Assembly (NCBI GenBank): GCA_018398805.1
Contig: JAGFBZ010002398.1
Span: 372,001-436,000, forward strand
Direction: 5' to 3'
DNA from: Hirundichthys speculiger
Taxonomy: Eukaryota > Chordata > Actinopteri > Beloniformes > Exocoetidae
Length of the DNA: 64,000 bases
Part shown: positions 54,301 to 64,000 of the stretch, piece by piece
Position numbering within the stretch: position 1 is the stretch's first letter
How the letters are laid out: each line of letters starts with the position of its first letter
Made by a program: the position numbers and the translations under genes
Notes under the pieces: model-generated
The model's database searches: none
The model's input: only the letters and a program-made list of their open reading frames with translations
What the model was told of the DNA's origin: nothing

Positions 54301-57300
54301 TGCTGCAGGAGGATCTGCTGCTGTGGCTGCTGGATGAAGTACTGCGTACCGTTGGGACCGCGGACCAGCTGCAGGATCTGACCTGCGTCACCACAAAAGC
54401 AACAGACAGGATGCCGTAAATGTGCAGAAGCTAATCATGTCAAAAGAGCATGGAGTGGTGAAAGTTATTGAAACATTAGCTTAAAGCTATTTCAGTACAA
54501 CAGAAAGATAAAATGAATGAGCGCTGTACCCTGGCTGGTGATGAGCTGTTGGTACGGGGTGACTCCTGTCGGCAAGGCCAGCGTTGCTGCGGTAGCTGCT
54601 GCACTCTAGAGGCGAAAAGAAGAAAACATGCAGTAATTGAGTGTCTTTACTTCTCCAAAACAAGATGGAAGCAAATAGTTTGATGATTCAAGCCTTCAGA
54701 GGTAAATATTTAAAAGCCTTTTCAGTATGAAAACAGACGGGACGCTGCTACTGCAGCTGAAAATGTTGAATCACTCATTTTATCTCACAGGCTTTGTGGT
54801 ATAAATGCAGAAAATTACAAATGAAGCTTAATAATTCTGCTTAAAGGACTAAGGCGGGGGAAAAAAATAAAGAATAAAATAAAACTTTTCTGTGGCTGCA
54901 CAGTTGCAGACCTCATTAAACAACAGATGGTGTGCACAACAGGACTGTTGCTGAGAGAAATGAAGGAAATTGCTCCCCGTGCGACATTAAAGCTGGGTTT
55001 GTGGGTAAAGCGGGTTTGGCACATCCACATTTGTGCTCGCTTCATCTCCAATTTAATCCTGGATAATAATTACTCTCCAAGGAGCCTTCCTCTTCTCTAC
55101 TTCTGTTCCTGAAAGCTTCCCACCCCAGCGCTGCACCGCTGCTCTGAGCAAGCAGGATGCAGATATCTGAATCTTTTGGTCCCTGCCTTTGAATTATGTC
55201 AAATTTCTTAATAAGGAGAGAAAAAAAAAAAAACAGCTGAGTGTTTTATATTCGAAGCTGAAATGTCACTGCAATCACAATATTTGCGACGTGACCTGCA
55301 GAAATCAAAAAAGGACATTTGAGAGCAACAAATTGCTGCGTTCTCTCCCCTAAAACCTGATATCCTCAGAGTGTACGATGCTCTCAGAGGTCGCCACCTC
55401 GTGCAGATAACGATATTTCGAAGAGACGCCCACGCAAATATCAGAAGGTCAACACATCTGGAATAAGTAAGAAATGTGATCTCCAGAGTCGTCACATGGC
55501 GCTTCAGACTACGGGATATAATGAGACTTTCTACCTAAATATATGCATGAAAAATAATAAATCTGAAGCGCTCATGCGTGGACTCTCTACTCACCATCCC
55601 CGTCGCACTCATGTGCTGCAGGATCTTAGAATCCTGAACAATGACTTGCTGCTGGGGAGCTGCAAAAAAAAAACAGGTTCAGGTCACAACAAATACGCAA
55701 CTGATGACATTCATCCAGAAGTGACGCTCTAAAATCTAAACATGACATCATAATCCCGATAATCCATAATAAAATTAACATGTCATGCTTTCAAATTTAT
55801 CCTTCAAGATTAAAAGTATCGGCACACTGGGGGGGATAACGGTCCACAGAAGAAGCATTTATGAGCAGTGATCATTTACAGGAGCTCGACAACCTGGTCA
55901 GAGGCAGGCTGAGATTTTACCGACAAAACGTTTGGAACTTCTAACATCTTCATAAATGCCAAAACACGTTGATTTCAGATCTGCTCACAAACGGTTCCTC
56001 CACTCAAAAATCTGTTCTGGTGGAGTTTTATGAAGGAAAGGTCAAGTTCTCGCAAAAAATCAAGTTGGGATGCATCATTTACAGCACAGTGGTTGAAGAA
56101 AAGACGTTAAGGTGTTTATCTGCTGCTGCTGAGCTGCTAGTAGCTAGTAGCAGCTAGTAGCTGCTGCTACTAGGGTTGGGAATCGAGAACCGGTTCCTGT
56201 AGAGTGTGTTTCAATTCCATGGAATTGTTTGGCAGTTTATCTCTTATCGATTCCAACCAGCACGAATCTCACGTAATGTACGCAAGTTACGCTCAGTCAA
56301 TTCCAGAAAGCACTTACGTGATTAAGTTACGTCGGTTTAGCACGCGCATTGCAGTTGTAAACAACAATGGCGCCCACCAGGTTCAAACGCTCCAAAGTTT
56401 GGCTTCACTTCACCAAAGAAAGATGGCAACAAGGCAACTAGCAGTCATTGTAAAGTGGAGATAACAGCGTCGGGAGGGAACACGGCTAACATGCAGAAAC
56501 ATTTGCGCACACAACATGTGATAACGAGTGTCGTGTTTTTGACGCTTCGGACTGATGGATCTCAACTCAGCAGCAGTAGCCAAGCTAAGATCACCTCTGG
56601 TAACTCTGGTAAGTAGCTATCCCGCTGCCTATATGTTTCTTTGTAAACCACGCTATAACATTAATGGTGTGCTATTAAACAAATGCCTTCTGCATTACAT
56701 TTAGAAGATGACTGTGACGAGAGAGTCTGGCTCAGAGGCTGGCAGACATGCTAATTTTTCTGCAAAATAATTGTTAATTCTTCATAGTATTTGCAGATTT
56801 GTACTATGCACTGTACCGTTGTATTTGATAGTATTTATCTTTTTTATTATTATTTTTGAGTGCTTCGTGAGCTCATATATTCTTTTAAAAGGGAGATTTT
56901 TTTTTCATTTCTATTAGGAAAACTCTGTTAGTAAAATGTTAACACATTCTTGTGTATTTGCAGTTACATATTACAACAGTTAACACGTTATCCAGGCTTT
57001 AGGCCTCTTTTGACCTTGCTGTTGAGTTTTTAGGTCGCGACTTCTAAGTAAAAAAAATTGATGCTAATAAAACTGTTAGTTCTCCTTTTTCCACAAATTA
57101 GAATCGATAAAAAATCGAATCGTTAAATAGTATTGATAATGGAATCGGAATCGGAAAAATCATATCAATTCCCATCCCTAACGACTACCGTGTGCTAGTT
57201 CAGGCCCACCTTGCTGCTGCTGAGGGGGGAGGATGACCTGCTGGGCCTGCGCCGCCTGCGTCACCTGCTGAACCTGCTGGACGTGCTGAACCTGCTGCTG

Positions 57301-59115
57301 CTGCTGTTGCTGCTGAGCCGCCTGCAGGGCCGCCTGCTCCTCCGTGTGGAAACCCTCCACCGCCTTCGACTGCAGCAGCTTGTTTTCCCACAGCTGCTCC
57401 GTCAAACGGACAGGACAGGGGCACAGAGATGTCATGTGATGTCATTGACCCCGCCCCCCCTGCACTCTGGACACATTGGTGACCAAAGAAATAGCTCAGG
57501 ACAGTTACCGTTTTCAGCTCCAGGAGAACTTGCTCATCCACTCCCTCATCCAGGAACAGCTCCCGCACCTCACTGATGACATCCTCAATCACAGACTTGT
57601 ATAATTTAGGCTTTGAGTAAACAAGCAGAAGAAAGGAGACGCTTTTATCAGTGTAGATCCTGGCATTTTAAGTATATTACACCAGAACACATCAGTTATT
57701 AATGGTGCTTTCCATACAACAGATCATACTGGGGATTAAAACGCACTCAGCTATGCTTTGCCAAGTAAGCATTCATTGGGATTATGAGGTCATATCTCGT
57801 TTATAGCTGCTGCATACTGCGTTTGCCACCACACTGCGTGGCTCCTTTCGCCGACAAAATTAAAATGTCTTCGACGACGCGGCAGCTCAGCGAGGAGCCA
57901 AACATACACAAATCCGCCGAGGCCACTCGCGCTGCTGCTCCGGCGTCCGCAGCGGAGCCCTCGGCCTCTCCTTCCCTCCCCCTCGGCCCCGTCTGTTTCC
58001 ACCACTATTTAAAGCACAGTCTGGCGTTTATATGTAGGACCGGTGACGTAACGTCGTGTAGCACCGTCCCATCCCGGGCAGTCTATATTAGACAGCCAAT
58101 ATGGCTGTATAAAACCAGGCAGCGGAAAGGAGGAGGGCCAGAACCGAGAGAGAGGGGAGACGTGGAAGCCATTTTACGGAGCGGCAGGCTGCGCGCTCGA
58201 GAGCCGTGTTCTTTTTTTTCCCTTTCTTTTCTAAACATTATCTGGTGGAATGTGGAGGATATTTTCGGTGTCATATCTTATGATTTATCGGCTTTGATTA
58301 AGCAGCCAGACTTTTTGACGTTAGGGAGCTGGACAGCATTTAATGTAACGGGTAAAAGAGGTGGTTTGGGACGGCTGTCCGGCCGCTGGTCGTGGAATGG
58401 TGGACAATGATGAAGGCAGCTGACTGAGCGTGTATTACTATCGGAAAAGGAGACGTTGTTGTTGTTTTTTTTTTTTGAAAATTAAAACTTAACTCAGTCG
58501 CAGTGGATGGTGGCATGTGCTTTTGTTACATCTGTATTCAAATAAATTATGCAACATTAGCCGTCTATCTTAAATCCAACATGTGTACCCTTTCGCGAAC
58601 GGACAAATATCTGACCGATAAATAAAAGTTGACGGCACAAACGTCAATAATCCAGATTTTAAAATAATTTTCTGTCGTCCACAGATGCTCAGAGCCCCCT
58701 AAAACGTCAACAGACATCTGATACACCTTCAACCTGACAAAATAGCCAAGTCATGATTTAAGGAAAAAATAAATAAAATGCATTTTAATCCCCAGGCTTA
58801 AAGTCCTTAATATTTTTAAAGTTTACTTTCGTTTCTAAAGAAATTCTGCCCCGGCAAAGTAAGCCATTTCTACTCCAGGACGGTTTACTGTAAGAGAACC
58901 ATCTAGTTTCGAAAACTGATCAGAAACTGCTGATTTGAGTATTTCTTTTAATGAACATAACGGTGATGTGTTTGTTAAAAGCAGAATCGTTTTTACTGCA
59001 ATAAATATAAATCAGCTGCTGGACATCTTTCCATCAACTTTACCCCCATTTTCCCCGCTGACAGTCCTTAGAGATTGAGCCTTACCACTGGGTTCGAGTT
59101 AGCCGAGCTCGCCAT
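51227..59115 (-). CDS. gtf2a1: TFIIA alpha/beta precursor (GTF2A1), complete, ten coding exons
   Basis: General transcription factor that binds TBP-TATA and stabilises the preinitiation complex; the precursor is cut by taspase 1 into alpha and beta chains. Exons: 59086-59115, 57509-57610, 57210-57393, 55595-55659, 54530-54605, 54258-54382, 52224-52328, 51749-52066, 51571-51660, 51227-51334. All borders are GT/AG, phases fit, and the total is 400 residues (376 in human). Residues 1-55 are the N-terminal helical domain (PKLYKSVIEDVISEVRELFL). A Gln-rich linker follows. The taspase site QVDG at 296-299 precedes GDTSSEEDED and an acidic stretch. Residues 336-400 are the C-terminal beta-barrel part ending SKAIGDAEW. 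The extra length is in the Gln/Pro/Ala linker. Minus strand, tail-to-tail with tshr as in other vertebrates. Confidence 0.96.
51571..51660 (-). CDS. gtf2a1: gtf2a1 exon 9: C-terminal domain
   Basis: 90 nt, EPLNSGDDVSDEEDQELFDT then ENVVVCQYDK, nearly identical to human. Acceptor CACCAG, donor AAG|GTAGCA. Confidence 0.96.
51749..52066 (-). CDS. gtf2a1: gtf2a1 exon 8: linker, taspase site and acidic stretch
   Basis: 318 nt, 106 codons. A Gln/Ala/Pro-rich half longer than in human is followed by MLQVDGAGDTSSEEDEDEEE, with the taspase 1 cut between Asp298 and Gly299, and by a KDKDGGEDGQVEE acidic end. GC-rich CTGCTG/CAGCAG repeats could vary in length. Confidence 0.95.
52224..52328 (-). CDS. gtf2a1: gtf2a1 exon 7
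   Basis: 105 nt, VLAPLQGGLPQQTGVIIQPQ then QIVLAPGNKVQGSTQ. Acceptor TTGTTTAG, donor CAG|GTCAGA. Confidence 0.94.
52400..53148. other. gtf2a1 intron 6, left part
   Basis: Open frame 52586-52960 has no recognisable domain. Nothing else seen. Confidence 0.35.
53149..53694 (+). mobile_element. Dispersed repeat of the GCGCAGACCTCCGCCAAG family, copy 2
   Basis: Starts ACCTCCGCCAAGGAGGTTAGG and ends GCCGAGGTCTGCGCTCTCCGAGTGCTTTTCT, the inverse of copy 1 at 26887-27324. It is about 100 bp longer because of extra sequence at 53460-53640. Lies in gtf2a1 intron 6. Confidence 0.65.
54258..54382 (-). CDS. gtf2a1: gtf2a1 exon 6
   Basis: 125 nt, QILQLVRGPNGTQYFIQQPQ and MQPGGVQAPVIQQ, matching the human GQLLQVVRAANGAQYIF and MQPGGVQAPVIQQ segments. 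Acceptor GACGCAG, donor CAG|GTATGC. Confidence 0.94.
54530..54605 (-). CDS. gtf2a1: gtf2a1 exon 5
   Basis: 76 nt, SAAATAATLALPTGVTPYQQ then LITSQ, matching human SAAATAATLALPAGVTPVQQ. Acceptor CTCTAG, donor CAGG|GTACAG. Confidence 0.93.
55595..55659 (-). CDS. gtf2a1: gtf2a1 exon 4
   Basis: 65 nt, APQQQVIVQDSKILQHMSAT then GM, matching human APQVIVPDSKLIQHM. Acceptor TTTTTTGCAG, donor ATG|GTGAGT. Confidence 0.93.
56171..57180 (+). mobile_element. hAT element with BED-finger relic in gtf2a1 intron 3
   Basis: Ends TAGGGTTGGGAATCGAGAACC and TCATATCAATTCCCATCCCTA are inverted repeats. Flanks GCTGCTAC and ACGACTAC match 6 of 8. GAATCGATAAAAAATCGAATCG clusters sit near the right end. 1010 bp, including the BED relic at 56367-56519. 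Confidence 0.8.
56367..56519 (+). pseudogene. BED zinc-finger relic of a hAT transposase (ZBED-like)
   Basis: ATG then APTRFKRSKVWLHFTKE; after a one-base shift DGNKATSSHCKVEITASGG and NTANMQKHLRTQH. This is the BED pattern, with the Trp/Phe start, a Cys, and the final H-x(4)-H. The first Cys of the pair reads Ser. Only this exon remains; the transposase core is gone. Confidence 0.75.
57210..57393 (-). CDS. gtf2a1: gtf2a1 exon 3: helix end and Gln-rich linker
   Basis: 184 nt, LWENKLLQSKAVEGFHTEEQ then a CAG-encoded Q7 run and a VQQVQQ stretch, ending in phase 1 at CAAG|GTGGGC. The donor is only about 20 bp from the end of a hAT element (56171-57180). Confidence 0.95.
57509..57610 (-). CDS. 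gtf2a1: gtf2a1 exon 2: N-terminal helical domain
   Basis: 102 nt, 34 codons, PKLYKSVIEDVISEVRELFL then DEGVDEQVLLELKT. Acceptor CTCAAAG, donor ACG|GTAACT. Part of the four-helix bundle with the gamma subunit. Confidence 0.96.
57620..59080 (-). other. gtf2a1 intron 1
   Basis: GC- and CpG-richer at 57860-58200. A 208-codon open frame on the plus strand (57784-58410) has no recognisable domain and is probably chance in GC-rich sequence. Confidence 0.4.
59086..59115 (-). CDS. gtf2a1: gtf2a1 exon 1
   Basis: 30 nt, MASSANSNPV, matching the human MANSANTNTV start. Donor GTG|GTAAGG. The short first exon before a 1.5-kb intron is conserved. Confidence 0.92.
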
Positions 59116-59310
59116 TATACGCGTAGTGTAAAAACCACACGGAAATAGGCGAGAAACAGAGCCAAAAATTAAGGAAAAAGACTTAAAACAACTGGGAACG
59201 GAAGTTTAAAACAGCCGGCATCACTTTTGTAAATAAAACACAGTTTCAGCGGTCTTATTTACAATCCCGGGCTGCGACTCCCCAGCCGTCCTCCTCCCGT
59301 CGTTGTCCTG

Positions 59311-59319
59311 CTTTATATA
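59311..59319 (-). promoter_or_regulatory. Candidate gtf2a1 TATA box
   Basis: TATATAAAG on the minus strand about 195 bp before the ATG, in a CpG-containing region. The sequence at 59371-59390 (ATCGCGCGAGATTTCTCGC) resembles the TCTCGCGAGA promoter motif seen upstream of housekeeping genes. Confidence 0.45.
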
Positions 59320-59399
59320 CTGAGCGATGGAGCTGCGAGTGCGCGAGACATAGGGCAGGGTCAAACAGCACATCGCGCGAGATTTCTCGCTGAATATGA

Positions 59400-59440
59400 T
59401 GACTAATCAGTGTAACTGCTGCTGCTGCTGCTGCTGGGAA
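59400..59440. repeat. CTG triplet run
   Basis: About seven uninterrupted CTG units just upstream of the gtf2a1 promoter. Confidence 0.85.
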
Positions 59441-59899
59441 ATGCAGTTCGGCGTCGGAAGCGCGAAATACAGGTGAACAGATTGCATTTGCACGTTAATG
59501 ATTTATGATTAGTGGTGGTAAATTCGGCAAAATTTATGGACTCGGGTTAGTCAGTCGCTCAAGTGCTCCTGTCGGTGTTGCTGCCCCCCCCCAACACACA
59601 CACACATACACACACACTTCACGTAATCCTCCGCCCCCCCACCACCAAAAAGAAAAACGTTACACCTTACTATGATTACAAGTGTTACCTGAATGTATTT
59701 TAAAAAATTCCTTACACCAAATAAACAAACAAACAACTGAAACACAAATAACAAATGGAACATGTGCAAATCAATTATATGTCAGCCAAACTTAAAATGT
59801 TTTAAATATAAAACAACAACCAAATAGAACCAAAAATGTTTAACCACTTGTTCATTGTCGTGTTTAACTTATTAGCCTGCCTAGATCAGTGAAACAAAT

Positions 59900-60215
59900 C
59901 ATCTAAATCTGTGGTGTCTCCGGTGAATCCGCTAACTCGGAAGTAAATCGATTCAAGTGAATCATCTGAGTCCGCTGTGTTTCCGGTGAATCGGCTAACT
60001 TGACTAAGTCAACAGATTCAGCTGAATCATCTGAGTCTGCAGTGTTTCTAGTGAATCCACTTACTCTCCTCATGTACTTAGTTAGCAGCTAACCTGCCAG
60101 AGAACTCAAAGGCCCCAGTTTAATGGAGACCTCAGACTCATGATTCCTGATTCAATTTGAAGATTCGAATCATTAACCCGGGTGATTGAAGAACCGACCA
60201 GCTCTAGTTTTGAAC
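59900..60215 (-). repeat. Dispersed repeat, copy B, with a locally tripled 64-bp unit
   Basis: Reverse complement of 12655-12880. The block GTGTYTCCGGTGAATCSGCTAACT followed by GATTCA.CTGAATCATCTGAGTC starts near 59914, 59978 and 60042, so one unit of copy A is repeated three times here. Confidence 0.7.
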
Positions 60216-60219
60216 TTGT

Positions 60220-61670
60220 AATTGATTGAATTGATTGAATTAGGTTAACTGTGTGTATGAAGACATATTTAAGTAAGTATTACTGAACCAAAATGAACTG
60301 AACTAGATAAAATGAATCCTGCCCTACCATGATCCATACTTTCCTTACAACAATGGGAATAATAAACAGAGCTGCCAAGTTTTACTAAAAATTCAGAGTG
60401 AGATATGCATCTTGCGGACGGTATTATGGCACCAGCAGCCTCACACATTTAGAGTTGTTTTTGTAACTTAAAAAAAGAAAAGGAAGATGTTACACCTTCT
60501 CACTATCACAGTGCATTATCCCACATTCATGAGTGAGTTCTGTATAGGGAATAATGATGTCAATTCATCAACAGAATGACCTTTTAGACACTCATTATTT
60601 TTCACTGCATCACTCTCACACAAATGAAACGTAACAGATCACTATTTATGATACATTGTAGGGTATAACAATTCTCACTCCATATTTAGCCAGCACTGCA
60701 AAATGGCAACAGCACTATCAGTAAGTAGGAGTTGAATTCAGACACAAACCCTTATTCTGTATGAAACATATTACTGCTGATGAGATTCTCAGCGTGAGAT
60801 ATCAGAGTGAGACTTGAGAGCGCGTGAACAGGTTGGATTGTGTGACTCTCACAGCGAGTATGAGAGACTTGGCAGCCCTGTTAATAATAATAATAATAGA
60901 AGAAGAAGAATGGAATAACAACGTAAGAATTAGATTTCAATTTGGGTACAGTTTAGTGTGTGATGAAATTATTAAAAAAAATCATTTTAAAATGACCTTG
61001 CTTTTTCTTAAGTAAGAGGTATAACTGCACTCTCACAGTAGCAATGTTTGCCTGAGGCTACACAGCTAGCGCTTGCTTGAAGTCGTACATGGGGGCTGGA
61101 TTATTTCAAAGCACTTGGCTCATTTGTGTAGCAAGGGGGAAGCGATTTGATTGATTGTCTATGGCGTGAAAAAGGCATATCAGAAATACCCACTGTTAAG
61201 CTTTGCCCCAGCACATCTGTGTGACTGTGGTCTGACGGGACCAACGGACCCACAATTCAGCTCTGCAATGCTGAACATTACCCCTTTTAAAGTCATTGGA
61301 CAGCAACAGGGTGTCAGTTATCATTACTGCGGTATGAAATTTAAAAGGAGACTCATCATGCTCTTCTTTTAATAGCTTGATTTCAACATATTTTTTGCAG
61401 CTTTGTTCATAAAAGCTGGTTTTAGGAGGTGTAGTCAGTCAGTCATCTTCTTTCTTCTCCTTTCTTTCGCAAGCTGAGTTGTTTTTTTTTTAAATCTATT
61501 CTACAGCTTTGTACTGAGGATCTTTATCCACTACATGACGAGCAATTTCGTATGCAGTTGAGTCGCTCCCCTCATGTTTTTTTTTTTTTTTTTTGGCATA
61601 CACTGGATGGCATGCACATCAAAATTTCAGGTTACAGTCACATCTATAGTTTTTTTTTAAGGCCTCTTTG
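60220..61670. other. Intergenic sequence, no gene seen
   Basis: AT-rich. A run of AAT and AGA triplets lies at 60880-60910. A phrase near 61600-61640 (TACACTGGATGGCATGCACATCAAAATTTC) could be a worn Harbinger nuclease motif, but it is too short to call. Confidence 0.35.
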
Positions 61671-61678
61671 CATTGCAT

Positions 61679-61755
61679 GATTTTGGGCTGTTGCAGACAA
61701 AAGATATCCCCACAGTCCTTTCACAAAGATCTTTCATCTGCGACAGCCCAAAATC
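61679..61755. repeat. Hairpin with 27-nt arms
   Basis: GATTTTGGGCTGTTGCAGACAAAAGAT (61679-61705) pairs with 61729-61755 at 24 of 27 positions across a 23-nt loop. It may be an inverted duplication or a small structured RNA. Confidence 0.75.
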
Positions 61756-61989
61756 GTCTAAATCAGCTGTCCTACATCCTACAAGTGGTGAGCGGTTTGA
61801 TGATGGCTGTCACATCGGTCCTGTGACCAAAGAATACCTGATATCACTTTCTGACGGTGTCAGAAATCTATACATATAACATAACATGTAAGGTAATGCG
61901 ACCTAGCGCCATTGCAAATTAAAATTAGAATCTCCGAAACTGGCATCTTGCCCAAGGGAACATATTCTCAGCAGGGGGTGCTGGGAGTC

Positions 61990-62151
61990 TGCGCAAAAGG
62001 CATGCCCTTTGCCACACCTACAATGTGAGTAAGGGAGTCGGCATAGTGGGTAGCAGCTTTAGGGAAGCGGAAGATTGTATTAGCAGTTAGCGGAGGTTCC
62101 TAAACCGGCAATTTGAGGGTAGCCGCTAGCGGGAGGTGTACGATCAGGGCC
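61990..62151 (-). mobile_element. Harbinger-like element, copy 4 (one end only)
   Basis: Inverse of the copy 2 left end: GCCACACCTACAATGTGAGTAAGGGAGTCGGCATAGTGGG...GCTAGCGGGAGGTGTACGATCAGGGCC, then TAA. The other end is missing. Confidence 0.7.
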
Positions 62152-62159
62152 TAAAATAG

Positions 62160-64000
62160 CAGACAGCGTAAGATCACAAATCAGTAGGAAACCAGCAACA
62201 GCCACTTATCAGCTTCTCCTCTGTGGTTTTTAATCACGGCACATAGGTTCTGATAGTATGACCGGAAGGAGAAACGTCTTTAGAATGCAAAGAAAACAAT
62301 GTCTACTTTGATTGGGTAATGTCCTCGTGCTGGACGCCTTCATTTGCATAAAGTTCACCAAAGTTCAATATTTTGGATGATCTGCAAAAATGTCCTACCC
62401 TCCCAAGATGCTTTGCATGAGCAATGAACACACCTCATCAACTTTCATAGAAACATATAATGGACACTGGCCATAACGGTGTATTTGCTCTCGGAAGTCG
62501 GATTCTCTGAGTCCCAGGGTGGAAGTTTCAACTGGAATTCACGCTGAACTCGGAGTTCATGCTCAGAAAGCATGAACTGCTCCTCGGAATCAACAAAGTA
62601 AACATTCGGCTAATTTTGCCGTTTACAGAAGTTCTGTTTTATTTCATCCACATTAAGTCAAACATATACATGACACTGTTCAGTACATATCATGAGACAT
62701 GTTACACTGTTTGTTCATGCTAAATGTCATGGGCGACATTTCTATATATAAATATTGCTAATAATGACTGGCAGTGGCGATTGTTAGACTGACGATTGGA
62801 AAGGTTCATGCCACATGAATGACTTTTTTTTTTTTCTTTCTGTATTTCTCCAGGTCTGATTTCTGACTTTAGGTAAATTAAATGCATCATACTCTTGCGT
62901 TTTTCTCTGAATGAATGAATAAATGAATGAATGACATATTTTCAAACTCAGGCTAAAGTGGCAGGGTTGTGTTACACCTAAACTTTTGATTGTGTTTTCT
63001 TTTTAAAACACACAAATTTATATTCTCAAGCAGAGAAAAGTTATTTTCTCATAACACGCCGCCCATTACCATCAAATATGGAAGGCAGCTTGTGTAAATA
63101 AGTGATACGTTTTCAATGAAAAGCCAAGCTCTTTGTATTTGGATCATTGAAGGAGGTGCTTCTGTATGGCAGTATGGTCCAAAACTATTTCTCATGTAGT
63201 AACATCAAGCTGCCAGAAGAGTGTGATCACACCACACAACAGGAAGGCAACTTCTCTCCAAGACACACACGCACACACACCAACCCCCACCTGATAGTAT
63301 AGGAGGCAACTATTTTACCTGATAGTCAGTAAAAAGAGATTTACATGGTTATTCTGGACGAGCGGCATCGATAGATCATGTTTGCCTGAACTCGAGCCCA
63401 CTTGCCCCGACCAGAAAGGGGAGATTTCCAAAAACAATAAAGCTTTTTTCAATAAATCCGTGCTGACAAGAGAATATTACCTCCGCTTCAGTCTCCATGG
63501 AAACTTGCTTTTGCCGGTCAGTCTGTGGATGTGGATGATACAGGCCGGGGGAACACGCAACGCTCGCCGCATCAATCCACTTAACACTCCAGTGTGGGCT
63601 CTGTAAAATACAAGGTTACCCGCCTTGGCCCAATTCATCTTGCTGAGACGAAACCGAAAGGCCCCGCCTGACCCCGGGCGGGCGCCGCTTTTGAATTCAC
63701 CTGTGAAAGGAGGTGAGCTGTGATTTGGAGACAGGTGACCGTTCTGCGCTTGTACATTTTTTTTTGAGACGTGATCACACGCAAAGCCAGGGCTCGGCGC
63801 TGCTATCTTTGACTCCCGCTCCTTGTAACCGAGTAGCACGATGCCCTCTAAAGATCTAGAGAACGCACACTTTTTTTTTTCTTTTTTTCCCCTCGCCCCC
63901 CTCTCTTCTTTTGCTGTAGTTGCATAGCAACAGAGGAGCTGCTAGCTCCAGTTGTGTTGTGGTGGGAGCGCACTGCTCCGGGAGGCACTGGCTCAAGATT
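62160..64000. other. Upstream intergenic sequence
   Basis: No gene confirmed. A GC-rich, CpG-containing patch at 63640-63690 (CCGCCTGACCCCGGGCGGGCGCCG) and another near the right edge could be the promoter of a gene beyond the window. A 120-codon minus-strand frame there (63839-63477) has no known domain. A perfect 9-bp hairpin GTTCATGCT...AGCATGAAC lies at 62555-62577. Confidence 0.35.

Noticed and set aside
57784..58410. 208-codon plus-strand frame in gtf2a1 intron 1
   Set aside because: No domain, no splice partners, GC-rich sequence; most likely chance.
63477..63839. 120-codon minus-strand frame as an upstream gene
   Set aside because: No recognised domain; it could be a first exon or an open frame in a CpG-rich patch, but the evidence is too weak to call.

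Overview
The window is nuclear DNA of a teleost fish. It is AT-rich, has small exons in long introns, and is full of DNA-transposon remnants (hAT, Tc1/mariner, PIF/Harbinger-like). It holds the vertebrate synteny block CEP128 - TSHR - GTF2A1: cep128 on the minus strand, tshr on the plus strand, gtf2a1 on the minus strand. All exon calls rest on translated similarity to remembered vertebrate proteins plus splice sites and phases read from the sequence; no search was run.

Layout. 1-3454: the 5' coding part of cep128 (five coding exons; the rest lies beyond the left edge), with a Tc1 remnant in the intron between its first two coding exons. 3455-6040: divergent intergenic region. 6041-36070: tshr, ten exons, with a 1447-nt last exon coding the hinge, the seven-helix domain and the tail. 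36071-51226: intergenic, made of decayed transposons plus the gtf2a1 3' UTR. 51227-59115: gtf2a1, ten coding exons, intact. 59116-64000: gtf2a1 promoter and upstream sequence.

The genes do different jobs. CEP128 is a coiled-coil protein of the mother-centriole subdistal appendage. TSHR is the thyrotropin receptor, a glycoprotein-hormone GPCR. GTF2A1 is the TFIIA alpha/beta precursor. Their adjacency is inherited synteny, not an operon.

Main anomalies. (1) tshr exons 6 and 7 are each one base longer than the family length (79 and 70 nt instead of 78 and 69), and each extra base breaks the conserved leucine-rich-repeat frame; the other eight exons are undamaged. (2) cep128 coding exon 3 has two opposite one-base shifts about 35 nt apart, giving an in-frame TAG although total exon length is normal. 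(3) gtf2a1 is perfectly in frame through ten exons. The lesions are therefore either real gene damage or short-homopolymer consensus errors; reads or RNA would decide. (4) tshr intron 2 carries a palindromic minisatellite whose hairpin centres are 49, 62 or 75 bp apart, that is 49 + n x 13. (5) There are several well-preserved nested transposon insertions. One Harbinger-like element carries a MADF-domain reading frame; one hAT element carries a BED zinc-finger relic right beside a gtf2a1 splice donor.
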